Source: an uncultured Anaeroplasmataceae bacterium (GTDB taxonomy: Bacteria > Bacillota_I > Bacilli_A > Acholeplasmatales > Anaeroplasmataceae). From it: a DNA stretch of 64,000 nucleotides. Under the pieces are notes generated by a model that ran no database searches, was not told where the DNA came from, and worked only from the letters and a program-made list of their open reading frames with translations. Below, in pieces: positions 40,001 through 46,123 of this stretch. The stretch is from contig CAKQDS010000009.1 in the NCBI GenBank assembly GCA_934229535.1, positions 1-64,000 of the forward strand, in the 5' to 3' direction. Every line of letters starts with the position of its first letter. The stretch's first letter is position 1. The translations under genes and the position numbers were made by a program.

Positions 40001-42179
40001 TTGTATAAGTACCAGCATTAGTTGCGCTTGTTGTACCACCTAATGTAATATATGTTGTATTATTATTACTTACTGTTACAGTTTGTGCCTTTGTATTATA
40101 AGTATAACTACCATTAGTAGAAGGAATAGTTAGCTTTAATTTTGATACACTGATAGTTATAGTAAATACTTTTGTATTATAATTTGTAGTATCAGTTGGT
40201 GTAAAAGTTACACTAGCTGTTGTTGTTGCAACAGTTGGCTTTGTTGAACCACTTGTCCATTTAAATGTACCAGCAACACTTGCTGTACCACCACTTAAAG
40301 TATAAGCACTTAAGGCATTTCCATAAGTCATTGTTGAAACTGTTGGATTTTTACTAATTGTAGGATTTGCCTTAGAAATTGTCCAAGTCGCGCTCTTTAC
40401 TGCTATTGTATTATCACTCCAGCAAGTATTTGCTGTATCCTTCAATGTAAATGTTATTGTATAAGTACCAGCATTCATCGCACTTGTTGTACCACCTAAA
40501 GTTTCATATGCAGAATTATAATTCTTAAGTAATACGCTTTGATCTTGCGTAAAATCATTATAAACGCAATTTGATGTGGTAGGAATAGTTAACTTTAATT
40601 TTGATACACTAATATTAATATTAAATGTTATAGATCTATAGTGAAGAGTATCAGTTGGTTTAAACGTTACACTAGCCACTTTCGTTGCAACTGTCGGTTT
40701 TGTTGAACTACTCGTCCAAGCAAATGTACCTGCAACACTTGCTGCTCCACCACTTAAAGTATACGCACTCAAAGCATTTCCATAAGTCATTGCTGAAACC
40801 GTTGGATTTGTTTTGACTGTTGGTGTTGCAGTTACTATTTTTATAGTCATAGTTTTCGTAACGGCAAGATAAGTTGAAGTTGCAGCTCCTGTAACAGTAA
40901 TCGTGACTGTATTTCCTACATTCAACTTATTTAAATTACTAACTGTAATGACCTTAGTTGATGAATTATAAGAAGCAGTAACATTAGAATTTGATGTAGT
41001 AACTGAAAAAGATGTCGATGTAGATGAACTAATAGAAAAAGTATAGTTTGAATTTCCCCATGCAAGATTTGCACTATATACTGATAAATTAAGTGTTCCA
41101 GCCACTGCATCTGTAAGTCTAATAGATTCAATTTGACAATATTCTCCATTTTCACTATTAGAACTATCCTTTTCATAAATCGCACGTAATTCATAAGTAC
41201 CTGAAGTTAACTTAGTAAAATCATAGTATTTCTTTTGTGAATCACCTGAGGCCTCACATTCATCTCCAGAGACAATTGTTCCACCTTTATATAATCTCAA
41301 GTACAAATAATCACAATCTTCTTCAGAAAGAACTGAATAATTAACTCTAATTGAGCCATTATTTGATTTTACGGTTATTGAAAATCTAACCTCATTGCTT
41401 ATGTCATCAGCATAACTTGATGGCACCATATAGCCACTTGAATTTGTTTTCCAACCATCGTTTCTTGAACATGTAGAATAAGAAAAGCCACTAAATGTTC
41501 CAGTTTTTGTAAAATTATGGCCAAGTGCACTGCCGTCAACTTCTTTTATCCCTTCATATCCAAATGGACAATCGTCACATCTATATTTTGCAGTGGCCGG
41601 ATTAGTACATGTTGCAGGAGTTACAGTGCTAACAAAGACTGATAAATTGTGATACAAATTTGCACACCATACAACATTGTCCTTAACAGTAATAAACCTA
41701 CTAGAAACTCCATTAATATAATATTCACCGCAATCAGTATCAGCAATAACAGAAGAGGCACCACTACAATATGCAATCGATCCACTTCCCCAAGCAAAGG
41801 AAAATGAGACATAAGTACTAGTATATAAGTCTAACCCTCTAAAAGTAGTACCTTGTGGAACATGCGCTGTAGTATTACCGCTCTCAAATGTCATTATAGC
41901 TTCGCCATCATCATCAAACGTTATAATCCAATATGTACCATAACAATCTGCGATTTTATATTTAATATCATTTTTAACATCATCTAATATTTCATCAGTT
42001 TCAATATTTGCAAGCTTTTCCTTATGAATATGATCATGACCACAATCATCTATTTCTTCGCTTGATTCTTCTTTTAATGCTTTATTAGGTAGGCTACTAC
42101 CTAAAACAAAAGAAAATAAAAAAACAAACATTGATACGAATAATACATTTTTAAAAATATTACTTATCTTTTTTTTCAT
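30717..42179 (-). CDS. 3820-aa secreted MBG/Ig-like repeat protein with C-terminal dockerin
   Basis: The start ATG 42179 is followed by a basic, hydrophobic signal segment (about 8-28). A His/Cys patch (CGHDHIHKEK) and IETDEILDDVKN follow, the latter shared with the 3208-aa protein. Near residues 190-225 there is a CxxC...LGH stretch like that of the lipoprotein at 1-591. Residues about 470-1500 hold paired repeats: one with MTYGNALSAYTLSGG and GTFAWT, the other with YNTKxQTV and ATNAGTYTITF followed by DTANTCWSD. Residues 1698-3820 are the part duplicated in the 3208-aa gene, ending in a dockerin from 3751 (DLNGDGKINQKD and DSKYDGTFNTSD). No enzyme domain or membrane anchor is visible. With its paralogue it is a candidate dockerin-borne surface fibre. 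Confidence 0.85.
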   Translation of the reverse strand: MKKKISNIFKNVLFVSMFVFLFSFVLGSSLPNKALKEESSEEIDDCGHDHIHKEKLANIETDEILDDVKNDIKYKIADCYGTYWIITFDDDGEAIMTFESGNTTAHVPQGTTFRGLDLYTSTYVSFSFAWGSGSIAYCSGASSVIADTDCGEYYINGVSSRFITVKDNVVWCANLYHNLSVFVSTVTPATCTNPATAKYRCDDCPFGYEGIKEVDGSALGHNFTKTGTFSGFSYSTCSRNDGWKTNSSGYMVPSSYADDISNEVRFSITVKSNNGSIRVNYSVLSEEDCDYLYLRLYKGGTIVSGDECEASGDSQKKYYDFTKLTSGTYELRAIYEKDSSNSENGEYCQIESIRLTDAVAGTLNLSVYSANLAWGNSNYTFSISSSTSTSFSVTTSNSNVTASYNSSTKVITVSNLNKLNVGNTVTITVTGAATSTYLAVTKTMTIKIVTATPTVKTNPTVSAMTYGNALSAYTLSGGAASVAGTFAWTSSSTKPTVATKVASVTFKPTDTLHYRSITFNINISVSKLKLTIPTTSNCVYNDFTQDQSVLLKNYNSAYETLGGTTSAMNAGTYTITFTLKDTANTCWSDNTIAVKSATWTISKANPTISKNPTVSTMTYGNALSAYTLSGGTASVAGTFKWTSGSTKPTVATTTASVTFTPTDTTNYNTKVFTITISVSKLKLTIPSTNGSYTYNTKAQTVTVSNNNTTYITLGGTTSATNAGTYTITFTLKDTANTCWSDNTTAVKNAKWTIAKANPTITTKPTVGGMTYSHKLSEYTLSGGVASVAGTFAWTNGSLEPEVADKTASVTFTPSNSNYNSVTFTITISVARLVIQVPTIKGTYTFNDDYHSPSYDYGMYDAISGTTAMNAGTYYVEFELDDKENTIWSTNTIANQKVTWVVQKATPRIYTTPDVDTITYSHSLNEYTLKNGSAILGSNEDYGVEGTFSWTYGNAKPSVSTKTASVTFTPNADFINNFKAVTFNLDISVTKLKLSIPTVSGGYTYNTKSQTVSLNNYNATYMKQSGTTSATNAGTYSFSVSLNDTANTIWSDNTATAKGLSWTIAKANPTISANPTVSGIIYSHKLSEYKLNGGSASTSGSFAFKNGSLMPTVSTTTAVVVFTPTDTANYNTKEVTITISVSKLLLTKPTITTKYSYNGTNQTCIPTNYNAKYMSITGNSRRNGGSQNITIKLLDTANTGWATDGSIADVILVFTINKVKPTITTMPTVGDITYSHALSEYELTGGATNTLGTFKWKDGSHKPTVSEQTATVVYVPQFPENYNEYEFELEIKVLKLKLELPAQTKDFIYDGTEKQAYMNHVDLTYMKVVNPTWKATNVGEYTVTYQLLDTNNTCWINDSIADRVVTWRIRQATPSITTKPQTDTITYSNNLGKYLLNGGVGSVEGVFIWENSNLLPKVADKTANVVFKPNNTNYSNITFEIDITVVALKLSVPTISGSYVYNKSVQNVVLNNVIEKYMSQSGSANGTNAGSYTLTFTLLDTDNTCWNDKTITPKEVIWTIEKAGFTSEVKNSGYTYSGVVSTPSITNNPGNSGVTYYYSNSIDGTYNEYKGLNNKSLNAGVYYMYAVIAESNNYKSYTTSKITFSVLRATITPSINMEGYVYAGEVSTPSVSGMIEQGAISYYYKKNLDGEGTEFVGIIGTSLDAGEYYIYAVISQTANYNSAVTEAKKFVIEKAQGSFAIDKTSGSIEYPNVDKVTITNKVGDGEIAIESNKGIVEISYSDPVVSLKSLGIGEVVVTITLKEGTNYKGSYVNYTLNIEKGTLVLGSDYNVTGYNAQYDGKAHHIEVVCNIAGATISYSDKENGSYSNNVTDHQYTGFTEGEKTVYYKINVANYKEAVGSSSINILRRKLVANVVLESYKIEYTGLSSMYKGSLDISYDRLISGDVISESSANNKYTYNGSEEAPVNAGLYVVELSGLYLSNNNYEISIEYNNGEMEITKAKLVIPSANNQTIVYDSQEYEYIPTNYDEKTMVISGNVYKNAGSYKAVVGIKDTINYEWENGTNIDKEYPYVVNQKEIEIKVIVNSYKQVYNGRIDYVKGYQIENVTALAKNDTINSIFAVNEDVEYKANGGEFVSDVGSYEITIVGLEIESENYKITKQTNVSGSYEITNAKLNNISYSNDGIKTYDGKPLERTVSAQSVDGSEITYNYNVTPSRTNAGITTVECTISAKNHESETVEYTITINKKTISIVVSPRGQNSVYSGNVEYLYKNDYSIVSAVGIVENDLELDLNEIINLNGDAIYYFDGSTTINQNVGAYTISMGGLNGEAENYVIGDISYNTASLVISEAKLVVSSKGYKGIYDGIGHSGEVSAKTKGNMQAIVYYSNVSIEDAKTKKNSKEIIIKNVGVNKIYYYVEAANHEGYEGTFTIEISKASLSISVAATDYEETYSGNVKYNGSYKIKSVVGLLGSDTVEGIKAQNEAIYKFSLHEQNEYSTSLNQNAGIYDIKLENISFEADNYEINVSYELGTLTINRRSLSEARVEFTEARVEYNGNEQKLYPKVYISLGEETLLQNNVDYELKYGDVINAGNVVVAVKGIGNYKDNIEGSYEISKASIASFIPEIKTIEINVLKYVENKAVLNTIGDIDISSYVVSGYGYLVFSSEYDLTEAIYSNGYQYSYEMIFKSTNNNYLDGSTTINVRLIKNAVVYNKLGIVDVIYNMAAINRPEYEIKGYGSYNSEISIEYYQNGKKLENTPVNVGSYTYKLVSEENDYYKYSESSEQSIIIRAKDINGLSYNEIGSYEYNGASITPQVVVKYAEYELTNNDIDVAYKNNLDSKAKSGVLSTITVIGKGNYTGVKEISFEITAKYLNEEMVKEIEDKYYNEEAQKPSLEIIDNLMRLVSGSDYEATYSNNKVVGKALVEIVGKGNYQGEITKSFNILKGEIDSKKIPSLGIIETTVDSKLNSVVEKLTSYNNQYGGFKFYNNETDSEYDLEEIVADKVGNVVYQVRFVPVDTNYNEVELNAYLRVELNESRVEFKESNIEKVYNTKNVLFSVEEINKLNNNGSCYEAEFANDRVTFNYYNEQNQSIVAPINVGTYYVEVIVAANRKYAEAKNKVSFKIVACDIANVSFRFTDSENENEYEYETTEIKPNFIASYYNEALKESKDYSIKYQNNVELSISTNASIVLTGMGNYKGSKTVEFKIIAKNIAKLNVEEIANQYYNGAEIKPEVIMFNNKTLLILDKDFSVAYKNNTGVGVATITITGLGNYSGQSEVSFVITYKELSEDKIAKVTSIVAYVGTKLSTITLPANEYGRWEFVILRTNEEATVGNATISGNEFSIEFIPFDDGYASKKGNIFIIVLRLTPNLEITSSLDKVYNRSKDINVLYSYDGDGSVEIEYYQNNKLLDNIPVNAGTYEVVVKALETENYEAVSKRMYFTISKAVIDSNDVVVAKIADQSYDNGRQITPELTIMHNDYKLELNTDYSVIYGSNNTKGVGAGMVYIFGNGNYTTENAFVVKTFDIYDEIINNPDFGEVVIIVSDVEDQVYTGSLITPSLNIYANNTLLTSDYYDLSYENNLNVTTEAIIKIAFKNGYSGTKTKTFKITALEIKDENVVVGNTIIGTEPNVVVTVNGSTLVKDTDYILQTTDVQVVGEGEATIIGKGNYQGEIHRSFKVAKAEANIFRINNDIYKFYTYGRVGRRNNWIAQNHESYIEGQDLLLRFVSHNQIMSKFLEQFDNSIERIRVYNTNGTLIDSSKYSRSYVGNGYKLELIDENSKVIDKLTVIITGDLNGDGKINQKDKVLAYSYLGNSSTFTNYQKYALDMLIDSKYDGTFNTSDAAMFDKHLAKEIIINDGFLV

Positions 42180-42290
42180 TTAGATACCTCACTTTATTAA
42201 AAGTATGAATTTATAACGTAATTAAATGGGAATAATCTATTTATTCCTCCTTATTAATTCTATTTAGTTATAATTGAATCCTATATCTAA

Positions 42291-42319
42291 ATTATACCAT
42301 AATTCGACATATTATACAA
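42291..42319 (-). promoter_or_regulatory. Putative promoter of the 3820-aa gene
   Basis: Minus-strand TTGTAT (42314-42319), 17-bp spacer, TATAAT (42291-42296) with an extended TGG. A TCGACATA box (42304-42311) lies in the spacer and another at 42346-42353, positions expected for repressor binding. Confidence 0.5.
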
Positions 42320-42424
42320 ACAAACATTTCACATTTCTATCTCTTTCGACATATAAAAGTGTTTTCTGTGGGCTTTTTTTGAAAATCTAAATAAAAAACG
42401 ACCTCTTTTATATTTTTTTAATAA

Positions 42425-42464
42425 GAAAAAAGTAAGTAAAAGCTGTTTTAGCAATTACTTACTT
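42425..42464 (-). terminator. Terminator of the Pr6Pr gene
   Basis: Perfect 10-bp stem AAGTAAGTAA/TTACTTACTT (42430-42439, 42455-42464) with an inner GCT/AGC pairing, followed on the minus strand by TTTTTTC. The gene's stop codon lies within the stem. Confidence 0.8.
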
Positions 42465-43103
42465 TGTCAATTTCTTATAGCTTAATCTATCATATAAATA
42501 AATTAAATAGGCAAGAATAGAAAATACCACAACCAATATTATGCACCATATTGCAACACTACCAACACCAAGTTTGTCAACATCAATAAAAAAATATGGA
42601 TACTTTACCTGTGTTGTATTAGGAGCTAAAATTATAGCTCTAATAAATATAAATGGTAAATATAGCAATGCTGAAAATACCCAAATAATTGGATGATACC
42701 ATTTAATCAATCCCTTTTCATCAAATAAAAAATAATCAAGAATTGTCATTAAAGGAATTATATAATGAACTGATAGATTTTGAACTGTATAATTACTCTT
42801 TTTAGAATAATCAGCTAATAAGAATGCATAAACAAGTCCTGTAACCATGATACATAAGGTTGCAACTCCTTTAATTCTTACTAGATGCTTATTTGCCTCA
42901 TTATATTTTTTATGACAGCATACATCCTTAATCGTATTTATCCAAACTATAAGCATTATTACAAAAACAAGAACATTACTTAAATTTGTAAAATAAGCAA
43001 AGGTTGATGGATTTATATTAATAATCATTGTATAAATAGCCATAAAAGAAATTGTAATCATTATTGTTTTGTATACCAAAGATACACGTTTGTTTTTTAT
43101 CAT
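42459..43103 (-). CDS. Pr6Pr family integral membrane protein
   Basis: 214 aa from ATG 43103 (MIKNKRVS), chosen because GGAGG lies at 43111-43116; an ATG seven codons upstream has no site. About six membrane segments are visible. Family-typical motifs are YFTNLSN after the second helix, HYIIPLMTILDYFLFDEKG in the middle and YPYFFIDV before the last helix. Members are widespread in low-GC Firmicutes; the biochemical role is not established. The gene is monocistronic, with a terminator overlapping its end and a TCGACATA box (43164-43171) about 60 bp upstream of the start. Confidence 0.8.
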   Translation of the reverse strand: MIKNKRVSLVYKTIMITISFMAIYTMIININPSTFAYFTNLSNVLVFVIMLIVWINTIKDVCCHKKYNEANKHLVRIKGVATLCIMVTGLVYAFLLADYSKKSNYTVQNLSVHYIIPLMTILDYFLFDEKGLIKWYHPIIWVFSALLYLPFIFIRAIILAPNTTQVKYPYFFIDVDKLGVGSVAIWCIILVVVFSILAYLIYLYDRLSYKKLTK

Positions 43104-43494
43104 CTTTAAATCCTCCAAGGTCATAGCACAAATTTTATTATAAACGAATTAATAAGTCAATTATCGACATAATAAAAGAAACAAATTTTGTTTTTTGTTT
43201 CTTTTACTAAAGTGTTTTTTTATCAAAATAAATAAAAAAAATTGCAATAAGGCACTTCTTAAAGCAAATGACAAATTTTTATCCTAGTCATATAACATTC
43301 AACTACTAAATTATAGCTATCTATTATGCATACATATTATCACATATTGTATTTCTTTCAATTTTATAATCGACAAATTGAGACATATTCTACTTTCAAT
43401 CTTTCTTTTTTAAAAAAATGTGCTATAATAGATTCTTAAAGAACCAGTAGATTTATCTAACAGGCTTTACTAATTATTATTTAAGGAGGAAGCC
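43104..43494. other. Divergent intergenic region
   Basis: 391 bp between the leftward Pr6Pr gene and the rightward GNAT gene. It contains promoter-like AT-rich DNA, the TCGACATA box at 43164 and a related TCGACA near 43370. No ORF or structured RNA was recognised. Confidence 0.6.
43422..43429 (+). promoter_or_regulatory. Extended -10 promoter of the GNAT gene
   Basis: TGC followed by TATAAT (43424-43429), about 65 bp before the start; no good -35 hexamer is visible, as is usual for extended -10 promoters. Confidence 0.5.
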
Positions 43495-44004
43495 ATGAAG
43501 ATTAATTTACGGCTAGACGTCAGATTATCAGACGCCAAAAACATTATAATGTGGCTAGATAATAAAGATGTCACAAAATATTTAAATGAGGATCCAAATA
43601 GTGCATCATCATTAGAAGAAATCATTAATTCCGGAAGAGCTGATCTTTTAACCTATTATTTAAATAGAGATGCTCGCTTTTTCTTAATCGATACTCATGA
43701 AGAAAAATGTGTAGGATTCATTACTCTTGCTAAAAAAGCAATTAAGGATTATGAAATAATTATTGCTATTGGAAGTCCGAATAATTGGGGTAAAAAAATT
43801 GCTTATCACTCCATTTTAGTTATTTTAAATGAAGTGTTTTTTAAATGGCGTATAAATAAACTAATATCTAAGGTACATATTGATAATATTAGAAGTATTA
43901 ATTTATTTAAGCACTTAGGCTTTAAGGAAACCACCATAAAGAATAACCATATAATTTTTGCAATCACCTTTGACGAATATCTTTCATATTTAAAAAGCAA
44001 TTAA
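43495..44004 (+). CDS. GNAT family N-acetyltransferase (RimJ/RimL-like)
   Basis: 169 aa; TAAGGAGG ends 5 nt before the ATG. The fold runs from an N-terminal substrate strand (LRLDVRLSDAKNIIMWLDN) through CVGFITL, the pantetheine-binding region near IAIGSPNNWGKKIAYHSI, to the C-terminal INLFKHLGFKE signature of the RimJ/RimL branch. These enzymes use acetyl-CoA to acetylate an amino group of a protein or small molecule; the substrate cannot be told here. The acetyl-CoA loop is unusual (GSPNNWGKK rather than Q/RxxGxG/A). Rightward single gene ending at a bidirectional terminator. Confidence 0.85.
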   Translation: MKINLRLDVRLSDAKNIIMWLDNKDVTKYLNEDPNSASSLEEIINSGRADLLTYYLNRDARFFLIDTHEEKCVGFITLAKKAIKDYEIIIAIGSPNNWGKKIAYHSILVILNEVFFKWRINKLISKVHIDNIRSINLFKHLGFKETTIKNNHIIFAITFDEYLSYLKSN

Positions 44005-44009
44005 AATTT

Positions 44010-44039
44010 AAAACCAGACATAAATTGAGTCTGGTTTTT
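44010..44039. terminator. Bidirectional terminator between convergent genes
   Basis: Perfect 10-bp stem AAAACCAGAC/GTCTGGTTTT with a 9-nt loop; A and T runs flank it, so it can serve both the GNAT gene and the GGDEF gene, whose ends are 40 bp apart. Confidence 0.9.
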
Positions 44040-44043
44040 ATAA

Positions 44044-45981
44044 TTACATAATGTATTGATTCTTCCCGTTGTTTTTAGCAAGATATAGCTTTTTATCAGC
44101 TTCAATCTTGGCCTTTTTAAATTCCTCCTTGGAATTCATTAAGGCAACACCAATAGAAATAGTTATATTAATTCTTGAATTGTTAAAATTAATATTCATA
44201 TTTCTAATCTTATTAAGCAACTCATCTAATTTATCTCTTATATCATCCAAATTAGCAATAAAGCCAACAAATTCCTCGCCACCAATTCTTGCAACATTTT
44301 CAGCACCTAAAAAATCATCCAAAACCTTAGCGGTATTTATTAATACTAAATCGCCACATTCATGACCATAAGTATCATTTATATTCTTAAAATTATCAAT
44401 ATCTATCATCAGCAGACAAACATTTTCATTACCCTTAAATTGTTTATCTAAAATATAATTCAAGCCATATCTATTATAGATTTTAGTTAATTCATCATGA
44501 TTATAATTAATCATTGCCTCATTATATTTTTCCATATGTAGGAATATTGGGGCTACAACCTCCTTAACAAGCGAAAGCATATAGCGCATTTCCTTCTTCT
44601 CTACATTACCAAGTGCTCCATAGCCAACTACAACATAAAAATTATAATGAAGATTAATTCCACTCATTCTAAAGGCTAAAACCTCATCACAATCACTAAG
44701 CTCACTAGATAGCTCATTTTTATTAAAAATCATTAAATCAGAATTTTTTTCTAAAATAATCCCCTTGTAATTACAATCATCTGTGGCTAAAATTAAATCA
44801 ACAAATTTAGCCTCCAAAATATCCTTTAAATCCTTAATAACAATATTTTTAATATCTTCAAAGGCTGATGTCTTATTTATTTCCTTAATAAAGCCTGTAA
44901 GCTTCTTCATTTTCTCAAACAGATATTTATATCTGAATTCTGAAAAATCATCATATATTTGTTTATTTTCATTAGCAATAACCTTTAATGTCTCATTTAT
45001 TTCTATTAATAATTCGCTTCTTGCTTCGATGGCCTCATAATATTTGTTAATATTATATTTTTTAAATATCACGATAGCCTCATCTAAAAAGATAAGCTTT
45101 GCTCCAAGCAAATTATTATAATTTTCAAATATCTTTAAATAATATTTATAAGCATTATCATAATCTTTAATATAATTATAAAATCTTGCTAGGGCAAAAT
45201 AAGCCTCAACTAAATCTGTACTATCTGTTATTTCAGTAGAAATTTCCTTAATCAATATATCAGCATACTTTTTAGAATTAGCTTTATCATCTAGTTTCAC
45301 ATAAGACTCAAGCAAATAGCTAGCAATTAAATAGTCATCAAACGCCTTGTTTTTATTATTAAATTCTTGAAGCTCTAAAATTTTCTTTAAACATTCATTG
45401 TTATTATTCAAACGCCAATTAATTTTAGCACTTAAACTTAAAAGAATTGCCTTATCGCTATTAGACAAATAAATATTATCACTATTGATTTTATTTAAAA
45501 TTTCATTTGCTTTATTATATAAGCCTAAATCCAGTAACAAATAAATGGCATTAATTGAATAAACAAAATAATAATTTATATTTTGTTTATTGCTAGTAAG
45601 CTCCATTGCCTCCTTCATAACCATATAACTATCATAAAGCCTACCTGTATAATTATTAACAATAAATTCATTATTTAAAATACTTAAATAGCCAATTTTT
45701 TTACTATAATCAGGAATTGTATGATATAGCTTTAAGGCTTTATAATTATATTCATGTGCAAGCTTAAAATTTGTACCATGATATACCCAAAAAAACATAC
45801 CATTAGCTAAGGCGCAGCCAACATTATCCTTAAGAAGAGTAGCAGTATCCAAAAACAATTTAATATATTCATCTATATTTGGTGTTGAATAGATATGATT
45901 TAACACATATATTCTAATCTTTTCTACTGCACTTCTATCAATTTTATATTCTTCAATCAATGCTAAGAAATCGTTATCCAT
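44044..45981 (-). CDS. Cytoplasmic TPR-GAF-GGDEF diguanylate cyclase
   Basis: 645 aa, no signal or membrane helix. Residues about 1-330 are helical TPR-like repeats (NSDKAILLSLSAKINWRL, AYFALARFYNYIKDYDNAYK). Residues about 345-480 resemble a GAF domain. The GGDEF domain (about 490-645) has all catalytic features: HDELTKIYNRYGL, MIDIDNFKNINDTYGHECGD and RIGGEEF. The inhibitory I-site RxxD is absent (LGAE at that position), so feedback inhibition by c-di-GMP is probably lost. It should make c-di-GMP from two GTP under TPR/GAF-sensed control. The promoter is at 46021-46049 and a 38-bp repeat lies just upstream of it, shared with the AlbA_2 gene. It is a functional counterpart to the EAL protein at 612-2732. 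Confidence 0.9.
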   Translation of the reverse strand: MDNDFLALIEEYKIDRSAVEKIRIYVLNHIYSTPNIDEYIKLFLDTATLLKDNVGCALANGMFFWVYHGTNFKLAHEYNYKALKLYHTIPDYSKKIGYLSILNNEFIVNNYTGRLYDSYMVMKEAMELTSNKQNINYYFVYSINAIYLLLDLGLYNKANEILNKINSDNIYLSNSDKAILLSLSAKINWRLNNNNECLKKILELQEFNNKNKAFDDYLIASYLLESYVKLDDKANSKKYADILIKEISTEITDSTDLVEAYFALARFYNYIKDYDNAYKYYLKIFENYNNLLGAKLIFLDEAIVIFKKYNINKYYEAIEARSELLIEINETLKVIANENKQIYDDFSEFRYKYLFEKMKKLTGFIKEINKTSAFEDIKNIVIKDLKDILEAKFVDLILATDDCNYKGIILEKNSDLMIFNKNELSSELSDCDEVLAFRMSGINLHYNFYVVVGYGALGNVEKKEMRYMLSLVKEVVAPIFLHMEKYNEAMINYNHDELTKIYNRYGLNYILDKQFKGNENVCLLMIDIDNFKNINDTYGHECGDLVLINTAKVLDDFLGAENVARIGGEEFVGFIANLDDIRDKLDELLNKIRNMNINFNNSRINITISIGVALMNSKEEFKKAKIEADKKLYLAKNNGKNQYIM

Positions 45982-46020
45982 ATAATCATCTCACAGTTCT
46001 TCAAAGAAATAATCAAGTAT

Positions 46021-46049
46021 ATTTTAACACATTTGTTAAATTTTGTCAT
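46021..46049 (-). promoter_or_regulatory. Promoter of the diguanylate cyclase gene
   Basis: Minus-strand ATGACA (46044-46049), 17-bp spacer, TAAAAT (46021-46026), with about 40 bp of leader. The 38-bp repeat copy starts 30 bp upstream of the -35. Confidence 0.6.
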
Positions 46050-46078
46050 TATTTTTAGAATATGATAATTATCGCAAC

Positions 46079-46116
46079 CAATTTGCAACGATTGATTAAT
46101 TTTTGCAAAAATATTT
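46079..46116. repeat. 38-bp direct repeat, copy 1 (3' of the AlbA_2 gene, 5' of the GGDEF gene)
   Basis: Core GCAACGATTGATTAATTTT bounded by TTGCAA-type ends; 37 of 38 bases match 47417-47454 (t at 46104, c at 47442). It lies 7 bp past the stop of the AlbA_2 gene and upstream of the diguanylate cyclase promoter. Confidence 0.95.
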
Positions 46117-46123
46117 ACAGCAC

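Noticed and set aside
2746..42179. LPxTG sortase anchors on the giant proteins
   Set aside because: No LPxTG-type motif was found; only the 2087-aa protein has a C-terminal membrane helix.
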